A stretch of 17,170 nt of DNA, from the NCBI RefSeq assembly GCF_035492295.1, contig NZ_DATJJK010000244.1, positions 1-17,170 on the forward strand. The letters run 5' to 3'. The stretch is from Acidisoma sp035492295 (GTDB lineage: Bacteria > Pseudomonadota > Alphaproteobacteria > Acetobacterales > Acetobacteraceae). A model generated the notes under the pieces. The model saw nothing but the letters and a program-made list of their open reading frames with translations, was not told where the DNA came from and did not search any database. Shown here one piece after another: positions 9,164 to 15,484 of this stretch (positions are counted from its first letter, which is position 1; each line of letters opens with the position of its first letter). Made by a program: the position numbers and the translations under genes.

Positions 9164-9206
9164 TGTACTGCTGATGTTTCCCCGGAACTGGGCCTATCAG
9201 AACAGC
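9164..9206 (+). promoter_or_regulatory. Putative operator/promoter P3 of the AH1-MFS2-AH2-AH3-Rieske operon
   Basis: TGTACT (9164-9169), 23 bp, CCTATCAGAACAGC (9193-9206). The last 14 bases are identical to those of P1 on the other strand at 6276-6263. The element starts 8 bp after the MFS1 stop and lies ~45 bp before the AH1 start, with AAGGAG at 9237-9242 as ribosome site. Confidence 0.6.
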
Positions 9207-9250
9207 GGCGAAGAAGCGTTAGATCGAGACAATAATAAGGAGTGCCCAGG

Positions 9251-10366
9251 ATGAACGTCCAAACCGCCGCCCCGAAAGCCATCGCCGCCCCGGCCGCGAG
9301 CCAATTCGCGATCGCGGATTGCGACATCCATCACAGCCCGCGGGACTTCAGGATGCTCTATCCTTACATGGAGGCGCGCTGGCGCGAGCATATGGACCGT
9401 TTCGGCCATTATTCCCGCCAGGGCAATTTCAGCGGCCCTCAATACCCCAAGAGCCAGCCGGACGCCTCCCGCCGGGATGCCTGGCCACCGGGGGGCGGCC
9501 GCCCGGGCAGCAATCTCGATTTCATGCGCACCCACCATCTCGACGCCAACAACATCGCGCTCGGCGTACTGGCGATGATCCGCCCCCACCCGGGCGGCAT
9601 GCCGAACCTCGATCTCAGCGCCGCCCTTTGCCGTGGCATCAACGATTGGCAGGTGGCGGAATGGACCGCATGCGAGCCGCGTCTGAAGGCCTCCATCGTC
9701 GTGCCCTACGAGGATGCCGCCGCTTCGGTCGCCGAGATCGAGCGGCTCGCGGGCTCGCCGCATTTCGTCCAGGTGCTGCTGCTCTCACGCACCGCCGAGC
9801 CGCTCGGCAACCGGCGCTACTGGCCGATCTATGAGGCCGCCGCCGCCGCCGGGCTTCCCATCGGCATTCATGCCTTCGGCAATGGCGGCCAGCCCACCAG
9901 CAGCAGCGGCTGGAGCAGCCACTACATCGAGGATATGATCGGCCATTCCCAGTCCTGCCAGGCGCTCGTCGCCTCGATGGTGCTGGAGGGCGTATTTGCC
10001 CGCATCCCCAAGCTCAAGGTGGTGCTGATCGAGGCGGGCTTCGCCTGGATGCCTTCGCTGGCCTGGCGGCTCGACCGCGTGCAGGCGGCGCTGAGGAGCG
10101 AGACCCCGCACCTCACCCGGCCGCCGAGCGACTATATCCGCGAGCATTTCTGGCTCACCACGCAGCCGATGGAGGAGCCCGAACCCTCCGCTCATCTGCG
10201 CGATGCCATCGACTGGATCGGGCTCGACCGGCTGCTGTTCGCCACCGACTACCCGCATTGGGACTATGACGACCCGCGCACGGCACTGCCGCTCCGCCTC
10301 ACACCGGCCGAGCAGGAAGCCTTCCTCGTCGGCAACGCGCGGAGGCTCTACACGCCCGGCCCATAG
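9251..10366 (+). CDS. Amidohydrolase-2 family metalloenzyme AH1
   Basis: 371 residues, TIM-barrel amidohydrolase-2 type. Start ATG 9251 has AAGGAG 8 bp upstream; an earlier GTG at 9242 overlaps that site. After an Ala-rich tail comes the metal motif 'IADCDIH' (Asp25, His27). Other likely ligands are His207 in 'IGIHAFGNGG', His224 in 'SSHYIED', His232 in 'IGHSQS', Glu261 in 'VVLIEAGFAW' and Asp333 in 'LFATDYPHWD'. ACMSD-like decarboxylases usually have a His in an 'H-x-G-G' context at the Glu261 place. A segment 'YPKSQPDASRRDAWPPGG' is shared with AH3. No signal peptide, so cytoplasmic. Exact reaction unknown: hydrolase, decarboxylase, or a diiron-type oxygenase given the electron carriers in the cluster. 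First gene of the P3 operon. Confidence 0.88.
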   Translation: MNVQTAAPKAIAAPAASQFAIADCDIHHSPRDFRMLYPYMEARWREHMDRFGHYSRQGNFSGPQYPKSQPDASRRDAWPPGGGRPGSNLDFMRTHHLDANNIALGVLAMIRPHPGGMPNLDLSAALCRGINDWQVAEWTACEPRLKASIVVPYEDAAASVAEIERLAGSPHFVQVLLLSRTAEPLGNRRYWPIYEAAAAAGLPIGIHAFGNGGQPTSSSGWSSHYIEDMIGHSQSCQALVASMVLEGVFARIPKLKVVLIEAGFAWMPSLAWRLDRVQAALRSETPHLTRPPSDYIREHFWLTTQPMEEPEPSAHLRDAIDWIGLDRLLFATDYPHWDYDDPRTALPLRLTPAEQEAFLVGNARRLYTPGP

Positions 10367-10418
10367 CGGCCAGGGAAGACGCCTACCCAGAAATCACAAA
10401 ATACCGGGGGACCAGTCC

Positions 10419-11765
10419 ATGACGAGCGACATCGCGGCGCAGGCCGAAAGCGGTTTCAAACGCCGTTGGGCCCATATCGTGCCGATCGTGTTCATTCTGT
10501 ACACGATCGCGTATCTGGACCGCGTCAATGTCGGCATGGCGCTGCCGAGCGTGAGCAAGGATCTCGCCCTCTCCCCCACCCAGGCCGGCTTCGTGGGCGG
10601 CATCTTTTTCTGGGGCTATGTGGTCAGCTTCCTCTCCGCCGGATGGCTCGCCAACCGCTTCGGAGCGAAGCGGGTGATCCTTGTCGCGCTTTTCTTCTGG
10701 GGAATGTTCGCGATGGGCTCCGGGCTCGCGCAGACCTACCACCAGCTTCTGGCCATGCGCGTGATGCTCGGCCTTTCCGAGGGGCCGATCTGGTCCTCCG
10801 TCGCCGCACTCCTCACGCAATGGTTCCTGAAGGACGAGCGCGCGCGGGCGTTCGGCTGCTGGAATCTCAGCATCCCCGCCGGCGCCTTGCTGTCCGGCCC
10901 GATCTCCGGCCTCGTGCTGAGCTACACCAATTGGCATGTGATGTTCGCGCTGGAGGGGCTGCCGGCCTGGATCGGGGCGGTGATCTGGTGGCGGATGATC
11001 CCGCCCGGGCCGGCGAGCGCCGCGTGGCTGCCGGCCTCCGAGCGTACCCATCTGCTTGCCGGTCTCACGCGCGAGGATGAGCGCTTCCGCGCGCTCGGCC
11101 CCACGGACTGGCACGGCATGTTCCGCCACCCCGCGCTTTATTTCCTGCTGGGGGCGAACTGCTTCAACAACCTCGTGCAATACGGCTTCGCCCTCTGGCT
11201 GCCCACGGCGATCAAGGACGCGAGCGCGTTCAGGATCGGCAGCGTGGGCGTGCTCAGCGCGATTCCCTATATCGCCGCCGGCATCGGCATCGTCGCCGCC
11301 ACCCTGAGTTCGGACCGGATGCGCGAACGCCGCCTGCACGCCGCCGTGCCGCTGATCTCGGCCGGCGTGCTGCTCTACCTCGCCTCTCATGCGGTGAGCA
11401 TGGGGATCGCGATCACGATGGTGCTCTTCACGCTGAGCGGCTTCTTTCTGTTCATGACGCTGCCGCTGCTCAATGTCATCATGACGGACGTTCTGCCCCG
11501 CACCCAGGCGGTGGCCGCCATTTCCTTCACCGGCGGCATCTCCAACCTGTTCGGCGGCACGGTGGGGCCCACGCTGGTGGGTTGGCTCAAGGCGCAGACA
11601 GGGGATTTCTCGCTCGCCTTCAGCGTGCTCGGCGGGCTCGGCGTGCTGGGCGGGCTGCTGGTGCTCGCGATACGCGTGCCACGCGGCGCCCCCGTGGGCA
11701 GCGAGGCCGGGGCCGCGGTGGGAAGATTTAAATTGCTGGCTGAAAGAGGAGGAATAGACGAATGA
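10419..11765 (+). CDS. MFS transporter 2, ACS family
   Basis: 448 residues, about 12 hydrophobic segments. ACS features: 'YTIAYLDRVNVGMALPSV' in TM1, 'WLANRFGAKRVILVAL' after TM2, and 'MRVMLGLSEGPIWSSV' in TM4. The start at ATG 10419 follows GGGGGA (10406-10411) by 7 bp; the open frame extends further upstream only as antisense-like sequence within AH1. The gap to AH1 is 52 bp with no TGTACT element, so it is probably cotranscribed with AH1. The stop overlaps AH2 by 4 bp (ATGA). It is only distantly similar to MFS1, so the two are not a recent duplication. They may take up different compounds of one pathway, or one may export a product. Confidence 0.92.
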   Translation: MTSDIAAQAESGFKRRWAHIVPIVFILYTIAYLDRVNVGMALPSVSKDLALSPTQAGFVGGIFFWGYVVSFLSAGWLANRFGAKRVILVALFFWGMFAMGSGLAQTYHQLLAMRVMLGLSEGPIWSSVAALLTQWFLKDERARAFGCWNLSIPAGALLSGPISGLVLSYTNWHVMFALEGLPAWIGAVIWWRMIPPGPASAAWLPASERTHLLAGLTREDERFRALGPTDWHGMFRHPALYFLLGANCFNNLVQYGFALWLPTAIKDASAFRIGSVGVLSAIPYIAAGIGIVAATLSSDRMRERRLHAAVPLISAGVLLYLASHAVSMGIAITMVLFTLSGFFLFMTLPLLNVIMTDVLPRTQAVAAISFTGGISNLFGGTVGPTLVGWLKAQTGDFSLAFSVLGGLGVLGGLLVLAIRVPRGAPVGSEAGAAVGRFKLLAERGGIDE

Positions 11766-12826
11766 TCGAAGCAGGCGCGATTGACTGCGACATCCATCCC
11801 ACGGTGCCTAATCTCAAGGCGCTACTGCCCTACATGAACGACCACTGGCGGGAGATGGTGATCACCCGCGGCATGGATGAGCTGAACTCCATCAGCTACC
11901 CGACGCACTCGCCCATCACGGCGCGGGCGGATTGGAAGCCGGCGGAGGGCAAGCCCGCTTCCACGCTCGCCAGGGTGCAGGCCGAGTGCCTCGATCCGTT
12001 CCGCACGTCGATCGCGATCTGCAATTGCCTCTATGGCGTGCAACTCCTCTTCAGCGAGGACATGGCGAGCGCCTTCTCCCGCGCGGTGAACGAGTGGATG
12101 GCCCGTGAATGGCTCGATAAGGATGCCAGGCTGCGCGCCAGCATCATCGTGCAGACACAGAACGTGGAAATGGCGGTCGACGAGATCGAGCGCTGCGCCG
12201 CGGATCCGCGCTTCGTGCAGATCCTCCTGCTGGCCAGCGGCGATCATCCACTCGGCAAGCGCATGTACTGGCCGATCTATGCGGCCGCCGAGCGCCACAA
12301 CCTCGCCATCGGCATCCATGCCGGCAGCAACTACCACAACCCGCCCACCGCCGTCGGCTGGCCGAGCTACTACACGGAGGATTATGTCGCCCAGGCGCAA
12401 GCCTTCCAGACCCAGCTCACCTCCATGGTGTGCGAAGGCGTGTTCTCCCGCTACGGCCATCTCAAGGTCGTGCTGCTGGAATCGGGCTGGACATGGCTGC
12501 CCGCACATCTCTGGCGGCTGACGAAATACTGGCGCGGCCTGCGCATGGAAATCCCCTGGGTGGACCGCTCCCCCACCGAAATCGTCAAAAGCAATGTCCG
12601 CCTTTCTCTGACCCCCACCGATGCACCGCCCGACAAAGCCGGACTCGAGAAAATCATCGAACACATGCAGTCCGACGAATTGCTGCTCTTCTCGACGGAT
12701 TACCCGCACGGCCAGTTCGAGGGCATGGGCGTGATCCCCGAGGGGTTGTCCGCCGACCTGGTCCGCAAGATCATGGTCGATAACCCGCGTGCCACGTATT
12801 CAAGACTTCTGGAGACCGTGTCATGA
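11762..12826 (+). CDS. Amidohydrolase-2 family protein AH2, divergent paralogue
   Basis: 354 residues. It starts with ATG in the ATGA overlap with MFS2, behind a strong AGAGGAGG. Metal motif 'AIDCDIHP' (Asp10, His12), 'IGIHAGSNYHNPP' carrying the mid-barrel His, 'VVLLESGWTW' with Glu, and 'LFSTDYPHGQFEG' with Asp are kept. However, the segment aligned to AH1/AH3 'SHYIEDMIGHSQS' reads 'SYYTEDYVAQAQA', so both histidines there are replaced (Tyr and Gln). It also lacks the 'PKSQP' segment and has 'YPTHSPITARADWKPAEG' instead. It may use a different metal site or serve as a partner subunit of AH3, whose start it overlaps. No signal peptide. Confidence 0.88.
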   Translation: MIEAGAIDCDIHPTVPNLKALLPYMNDHWREMVITRGMDELNSISYPTHSPITARADWKPAEGKPASTLARVQAECLDPFRTSIAICNCLYGVQLLFSEDMASAFSRAVNEWMAREWLDKDARLRASIIVQTQNVEMAVDEIERCAADPRFVQILLLASGDHPLGKRMYWPIYAAAERHNLAIGIHAGSNYHNPPTAVGWPSYYTEDYVAQAQAFQTQLTSMVCEGVFSRYGHLKVVLLESGWTWLPAHLWRLTKYWRGLRMEIPWVDRSPTEIVKSNVRLSLTPTDAPPDKAGLEKIIEHMQSDELLLFSTDYPHGQFEGMGVIPEGLSADLVRKIMVDNPRATYSRLLETVS

Positions 12827-13941
12827 ATGTCGAAAACCATCCGCTTCCCGGCCCCGTCCCCACCGGGGCGAAATCGAGCCGAACCGCGATCGCCGATTGC
12901 GACATCCATCCCGTCCGCAGCCAGCCGAACGCGTTCGACCCATGGCTGCCCGCGCGCTGGCGCGCGCATTTGCAAACCTACGGCGCCGGCCGCAGGCTCG
13001 GGATGCAGGCCGGGCCCGCCTACCCCAAGAGCCAACCCAACGCGGCGCGGCGCGATGCGGTTCCGCCCGAGGGCGGGCCGCCGGGCAGCAGCCTCGCTTT
13101 CATGCAGGCCCAGCACCTCGACCCGAACAACGTCGCCCTCGGCATCCTCAATCCGTTGCAGACCGGGCAAGGCATCGCGAACCCGGAATTGTCGGCGGCG
13201 ATCTGCCACGCGACGAACCAGTGGCAGGTCGCGGAGTGGACGAGCAAGGACAAGCGGCTACGCGCCTCCGTGCTCGTGCCCTACGAATTCACCGAAGCCG
13301 CCGCGGCCGAAATTCGCCACTGGGCCGGACATAAGGATTTCGCCCAGGTCCTGGTGCTCTCGCGCACGGGCGAACCGCTCGGCAACCGCCGCTACTGGCC
13401 GATCTACGAAGCGGCGTGCGAGGCGGGCCTGCCCGTCGCCGTCCATGCCTTTGGCTATGGCGGCGCGCCGATCAGCAGCACCGGCTGGCCGAGCCACTAT
13501 ATCGAGGAGATGACCGGTCACGCCCAGAGCTGCCAGGCCGGCCTCGCCAGCATGGTGATCGAGGGCATCTTCGAGCGTTTTCCCACGCTCAAGGTGGTGA
13601 TGGTGGAGGCGGGTTTCGCCTGGGCACCGGCCTTCGGCTGGCGGCTCGACAAGGTCTGGGAACAGCTCCGCACCGAAACCCCGCATCTCAGACGCAAGCC
13701 GAGCGAATATCTCCGCGAGCATGTGTGGTGGACCAGCCAGCCCATGGAAGAGCCGGAGCCGCGCACGCATTTGCTCGACACCATCGACTGGATGGGCTGG
13801 GACCGCGTGCTCTTCGCGACCGACTATCCGCATTGGGATTTCGACGACCCCGCACTCGCCCTTGCCGTGCCGATAACGGACGCCCAACGCAAATCCTTCT
13901 TCCTTGAGAACGCGAAGAATCTTTATGGAGTGCAGGCATGA
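12823..13941 (+). CDS. Amidohydrolase-2 family metalloenzyme AH3, close paralogue of AH1
   Basis: 372 residues, same architecture as AH1 and, by eye, more than half identical: 'YPKSQPNAARRDAVPPEGG', 'NQWQVAEWTSKDKRLRAS', 'GEPLGNRRYWPIYEAA', 'QPMEEPEPRTHLLDTIDW'. Likely ligands: Asp27 and His29 in 'IADCDIHP', the His in 'VAVHAFGYGG', two His in 'SHYIEEMTGHAQS', Glu in 'MVEAGFAW', Asp in 'LFATDYPHWD'. The first 20 residues are a Pro-rich tail without signal features. The ATG overlaps the AH2 stop (ATGA), and its own stop overlaps the Rieske gene, so AH2, AH3 and the Rieske protein are tightly coupled and may be made in fixed ratio for one complex (inference). Confidence 0.9.
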   Translation: MNVENHPLPGPVPTGAKSSRTAIADCDIHPVRSQPNAFDPWLPARWRAHLQTYGAGRRLGMQAGPAYPKSQPNAARRDAVPPEGGPPGSSLAFMQAQHLDPNNVALGILNPLQTGQGIANPELSAAICHATNQWQVAEWTSKDKRLRASVLVPYEFTEAAAAEIRHWAGHKDFAQVLVLSRTGEPLGNRRYWPIYEAACEAGLPVAVHAFGYGGAPISSTGWPSHYIEEMTGHAQSCQAGLASMVIEGIFERFPTLKVVMVEAGFAWAPAFGWRLDKVWEQLRTETPHLRRKPSEYLREHVWWTSQPMEEPEPRTHLLDTIDWMGWDRVLFATDYPHWDFDDPALALAVPITDAQRKSFFLENAKNLYGVQA

Positions 13942-14351
13942 GCCGCCACGTCGTCGCCCCCACCAACGAGATTCCGCCCGGCACCCGGAAGCTCTTCACC
14001 ATCAAAGGGCGCCCGATCGCCATCTTCAACCTGGACGGTGATTATTTCGGCATGTTCAACCGTTGCCCCCACCAAGGCGGCAGCCTCTGCCACGGCACCG
14101 TCACCGGCCTCGTGGAATCGGCCACGCCCGGCGAATATATTTATAGCCGCAAGGGCGAGATCGTCCGGTGCCCCTGGCACGGCTGGGAATTCGACATCCG
14201 CACCGGCAAATCCTACTGCGACCCGGACCGCATCAAGACGCGCTCTTACACGGTGGAAACCGCCGAGGGTGCGAAAGTGGTGGAAGGCCCCTACGTTGCC
14301 GAGACCGTGCCAGTGCGCGTGGAGGAAAACTACATCGTCGTCGAGATGTGA
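13938..14351 (+). CDS. Small Rieske [2Fe-2S] protein coupled to AH3
   Basis: 137 residues. Cluster ligands C43-P-H45 and C78-P-W-H81. The 32 residues between the pairs are about twice the distance in the ferredoxin at 4669-4995 and include 'GTVTGLVESATPGEYIYSRK'. The 'CPWHGWEFDIRTGKSYC' block is more like the Rieske domain of oxygenases than like ferredoxins, yet no catalytic oxygenase domain follows; the protein ends 'VEENYIVVEM'. Start ATG 13938 is within the ATGA overlap with AH3; an upstream ATG is not in frame. It is the last gene of the operon. Probable role: electron transfer, or an Fe-S subunit for the amidohydrolase-fold enzymes (inference). Confidence 0.9.
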   Translation: MSRHVVAPTNEIPPGTRKLFTIKGRPIAIFNLDGDYFGMFNRCPHQGGSLCHGTVTGLVESATPGEYIYSRKGEIVRCPWHGWEFDIRTGKSYCDPDRIKTRSYTVETAEGAKVVEGPYVAETVPVRVEENYIVVEM

Positions 14352-14366
14352 CGAGCCCGGTATAAG

Positions 14367-14462
14367 TCAGGCGACGACAAGCTGGTCTTGATCCCGGAGT
14401 GCTTCAAGAATCGGGCCCGCGGACAGGCCCGACAGCATGATTGGCAGCTCCTGCAACCGCCC
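14367..14462 (-). pseudogene. Possible 3' gene fragment, family not recognised
   Basis: On the minus strand a short frame with protein-like composition, 'RLQELPIMLSGLSAGPILEA' then 'LRDQDQLVVA', ends at TGA 14369-14367. It lies in the same frame as, and directly after, the stop of the recombinase remnant (14471-14469). I cannot name the family. It may be the C-terminus of a gene brought next to the remnant by deletion. Confidence 0.25.
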
Positions 14463-14487
14463 CGAAACTCATGGAGCTAAGGGGCGG
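14457..14487. terminator. GC-rich inverted repeat, possible terminator downstream of the Rieske operon
   Basis: CCGCCCC (14457-14463) and GGGGCGG (14481-14487) form a perfect 7-bp stem with a 17-base loop that contains a further CTC/GAG pairing. No T-run follows on either strand, so it is not a classical intrinsic terminator. It is ~105 bp past the Rieske stop. Confidence 0.3.
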
Positions 14488-14874
14488 ACTGCACCATTGG
14501 GTCGAGATGTTTTGAGCACGCCGCTTTCGGCGCTGCCGGCAATGCGGGTAAGGTAACCGCAACAATCCTCAACTCGAAGCGCCCCGCCGCGCGGGTTTTC
14601 CTTGTCACGTAGGAAATCGGCAAACGCCTTAATGTCAGGGCGCCGGATTTCGGCACACGGCCTGCTGCCGATGAGTGCGCTCCAGGCATCAAACGCCTGA
14701 TTATAGCTCCAGACCGTTTTCCGGCTTACCCCTGGCCTGTCGTCAAAAAACGACTGCCGCAGGCTATCCCATGCCGGGGAGGTCAGCTCCGATAATGGCC
14801 GCGATATCCACCAGCATCCGGATCCGAAAATAGTACCTGCTGCCCCGTCTTTCGATGTATGAACAACCCGACAT
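14469..14874 (-). pseudogene. Broken tyrosine recombinase (phage-type integrase) next to tRNA-Glu
   Basis: From ATG 14874 the minus strand reads MSGCSYIERRGSRYYFRIRM, the usual integrase N-terminus ('RRGSxYYFRxRVPxDL'), but this frame stops at TAG 14766-14764. In another frame, open across about 14810-14469, it continues with 'RPLSELTSPAWDSLRQSFFD', 'GVSRKTVWSYNQAFDAWSAL' and 'PDIKAFADFLRD', a core-binding SAM-like domain ('xTLxxYxxAFxxFxxxxGxxPxxxIxxxDIxxFxDxL'). The arm-type linker is shortened and the catalytic domain with the Arg-His-Arg-Tyr residues is absent. It starts 85 bp from the tRNA 3' end and reads away from it, the normal layout for an element integrated in a tRNA gene. Frames and motifs are seen directly; the family call rests on motif memory. 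Confidence 0.65.
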
Positions 14875-14875
14875 T

Positions 14876-14969
14876 TGGCGTCCCGCTATGACATAAAGCG
14901 ATGTCACGTCACCAGGACGACACAAAATAAATCGTGGTTTTTCAATTGGTTGCAGATAATGGCGTCCCG
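14876..14969. repeat. 10-bp direct repeat of the tRNA-Glu 3' end (possible attachment-site copy)
   Basis: TGGCGTCCCG at 14960-14969 is the complement of the last ten bases of tRNA-Glu including CCA. The identical 10-mer recurs in the same orientation at 14876-14885, immediately before the recombinase start codon. It could be a remnant of an att core or arm site; at 10 bp chance is not excluded. Confidence 0.35.
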
Positions 14970-15035
14970 TAGGGGATTCGAACCCCTGTCGCCGCCGTGA
15001 AAGGGCAGTGTCCTGGGCCTCTAGACGAACGGGAC
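14960..15035 (-). tRNA. tRNA-Glu, anticodon TTC
   Basis: The 76-nt cloverleaf reads on the minus strand from G15035. The acceptor arm GTCCCGT pairs with ACGGGAC. The D-arm region follows with TCTAGAGGCCCAGGACAC, then an anticodon stem-loop CCCTTTCACGG with anticodon TTC. The T-arm is AGGGGTTCGAATCCCCT. Discriminator G and encoded CCA end at 14960. The sequence matches the general bacterial tRNA-Glu pattern. Its 3' end faces the recombinase remnant and the catabolic cluster, which makes it the probable integration target. Confidence 0.96.
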
Positions 15036-15048
15036 GAGGCAGGAGGCC

Positions 15049-15075
15049 ATTAAGCCAGGGGCCAAATTAATTCAA
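15049..15075 (-). promoter_or_regulatory. Possible promoter of tRNA-Glu
   Basis: On the minus strand TTGAAT (15075-15070) could be a -35 and CTTAAT (15054-15049) a -10, with a short 15-bp spacer, ending 13 bp before the mature tRNA start. The fit is moderate and position is the main argument. Confidence 0.3.
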
Positions 15076-15085
15076 CCCACCAAGG

Positions 15086-15105
15086 TGCGTATTTCTGCGT
15101 ATTTC
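15086..15105. repeat. Perfect tandem repeat TGCGTATTTC x2
   Basis: TGCGTATTTC at 15086-15095 is repeated immediately at 15096-15105. It sits between the tRNA-Glu promoter region and the small membrane protein gene. No function is evident. Confidence 0.6.
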
Positions 15106-15139
15106 TTCCGCTCCTGGCGCCGGGGGCCGCCCCGCAGGC

Positions 15140-15484
15140 TCAGTGCGGCCCGCTCAACACCTCGCGGCTCTGCCCGCTGGCGGGGTCGACCAGCAGCAGC
15201 CGGTCGCCTTGCGGCCCGCTGACCCACACCGCGATTCGCCCGCCGGCCCCGGCGATCCCGGCAATATGCTCGCCCGGCGCCAGAACCGCCGCCACCGGGC
15301 TGGCCGGCTGCGCCGGGGCTGCGGGCGCCGCCAGCGGGGCGGCCATCGACGGCGCATCGTTCCTGGCATAAAGGCGGTGAATGACCGTGCCGATGACCAC
15401 CGCCGTGCCAATAACGATCAGCACGCCCAGTATCCCGACCAACGCCTTCAACCCCCGTAAATCGCCCTGTGGCTGATCCTGCAT
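15140..15484 (-). CDS. Small single-pass membrane protein (DUF6476-like)
   Basis: 114 residues. A short N-terminal tail (MQDQPQGDLRGLKALVG) leads into one transmembrane helix at about 15-35 (ILGVLIVIGTAVVIGTVIH), then an Ala/Pro-rich linker (~46-68) and a small C-terminal domain 'APGEHIAGIAGAGGRIAVWV' followed by 'GDRLLLVDPASGQ'. This order resembles DUF6476 proteins of Alphaproteobacteria, found beside RluD-type synthases and rpoH; that assignment is from memory. Start ATG 15484 has GAGGAG upstream. Its first 16 bp overlap the divergent rluD-type gene. The frame is GC-rich and the reading frame beyond the linker is coherent, supporting a real gene. Function unknown. Confidence 0.75.
   Translation of the reverse strand: MQDQPQGDLRGLKALVGILGVLIVIGTAVVIGTVIHRLYARNDAPSMAAPLAAPAAPAQPASPVAAVLAPGEHIAGIAGAGGRIAVWVSGPQGDRLLLVDPASGQSREVLSGPH

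Noticed and set aside
8170..9327. Long minus-strand ORF (385 codons) opposite MFS1 and the AH1 promoter
   Set aside because: No membrane segments or family motifs, and it runs across a transporter gene with clear sense-strand features.
10203..10418. 72-codon upstream extension of MFS2 into AH1
   Set aside because: The extension is Arg/Pro/Ser-rich shadow of AH1; ATG 10419 has a proper GGGGGA site and a normal transporter N-terminus.
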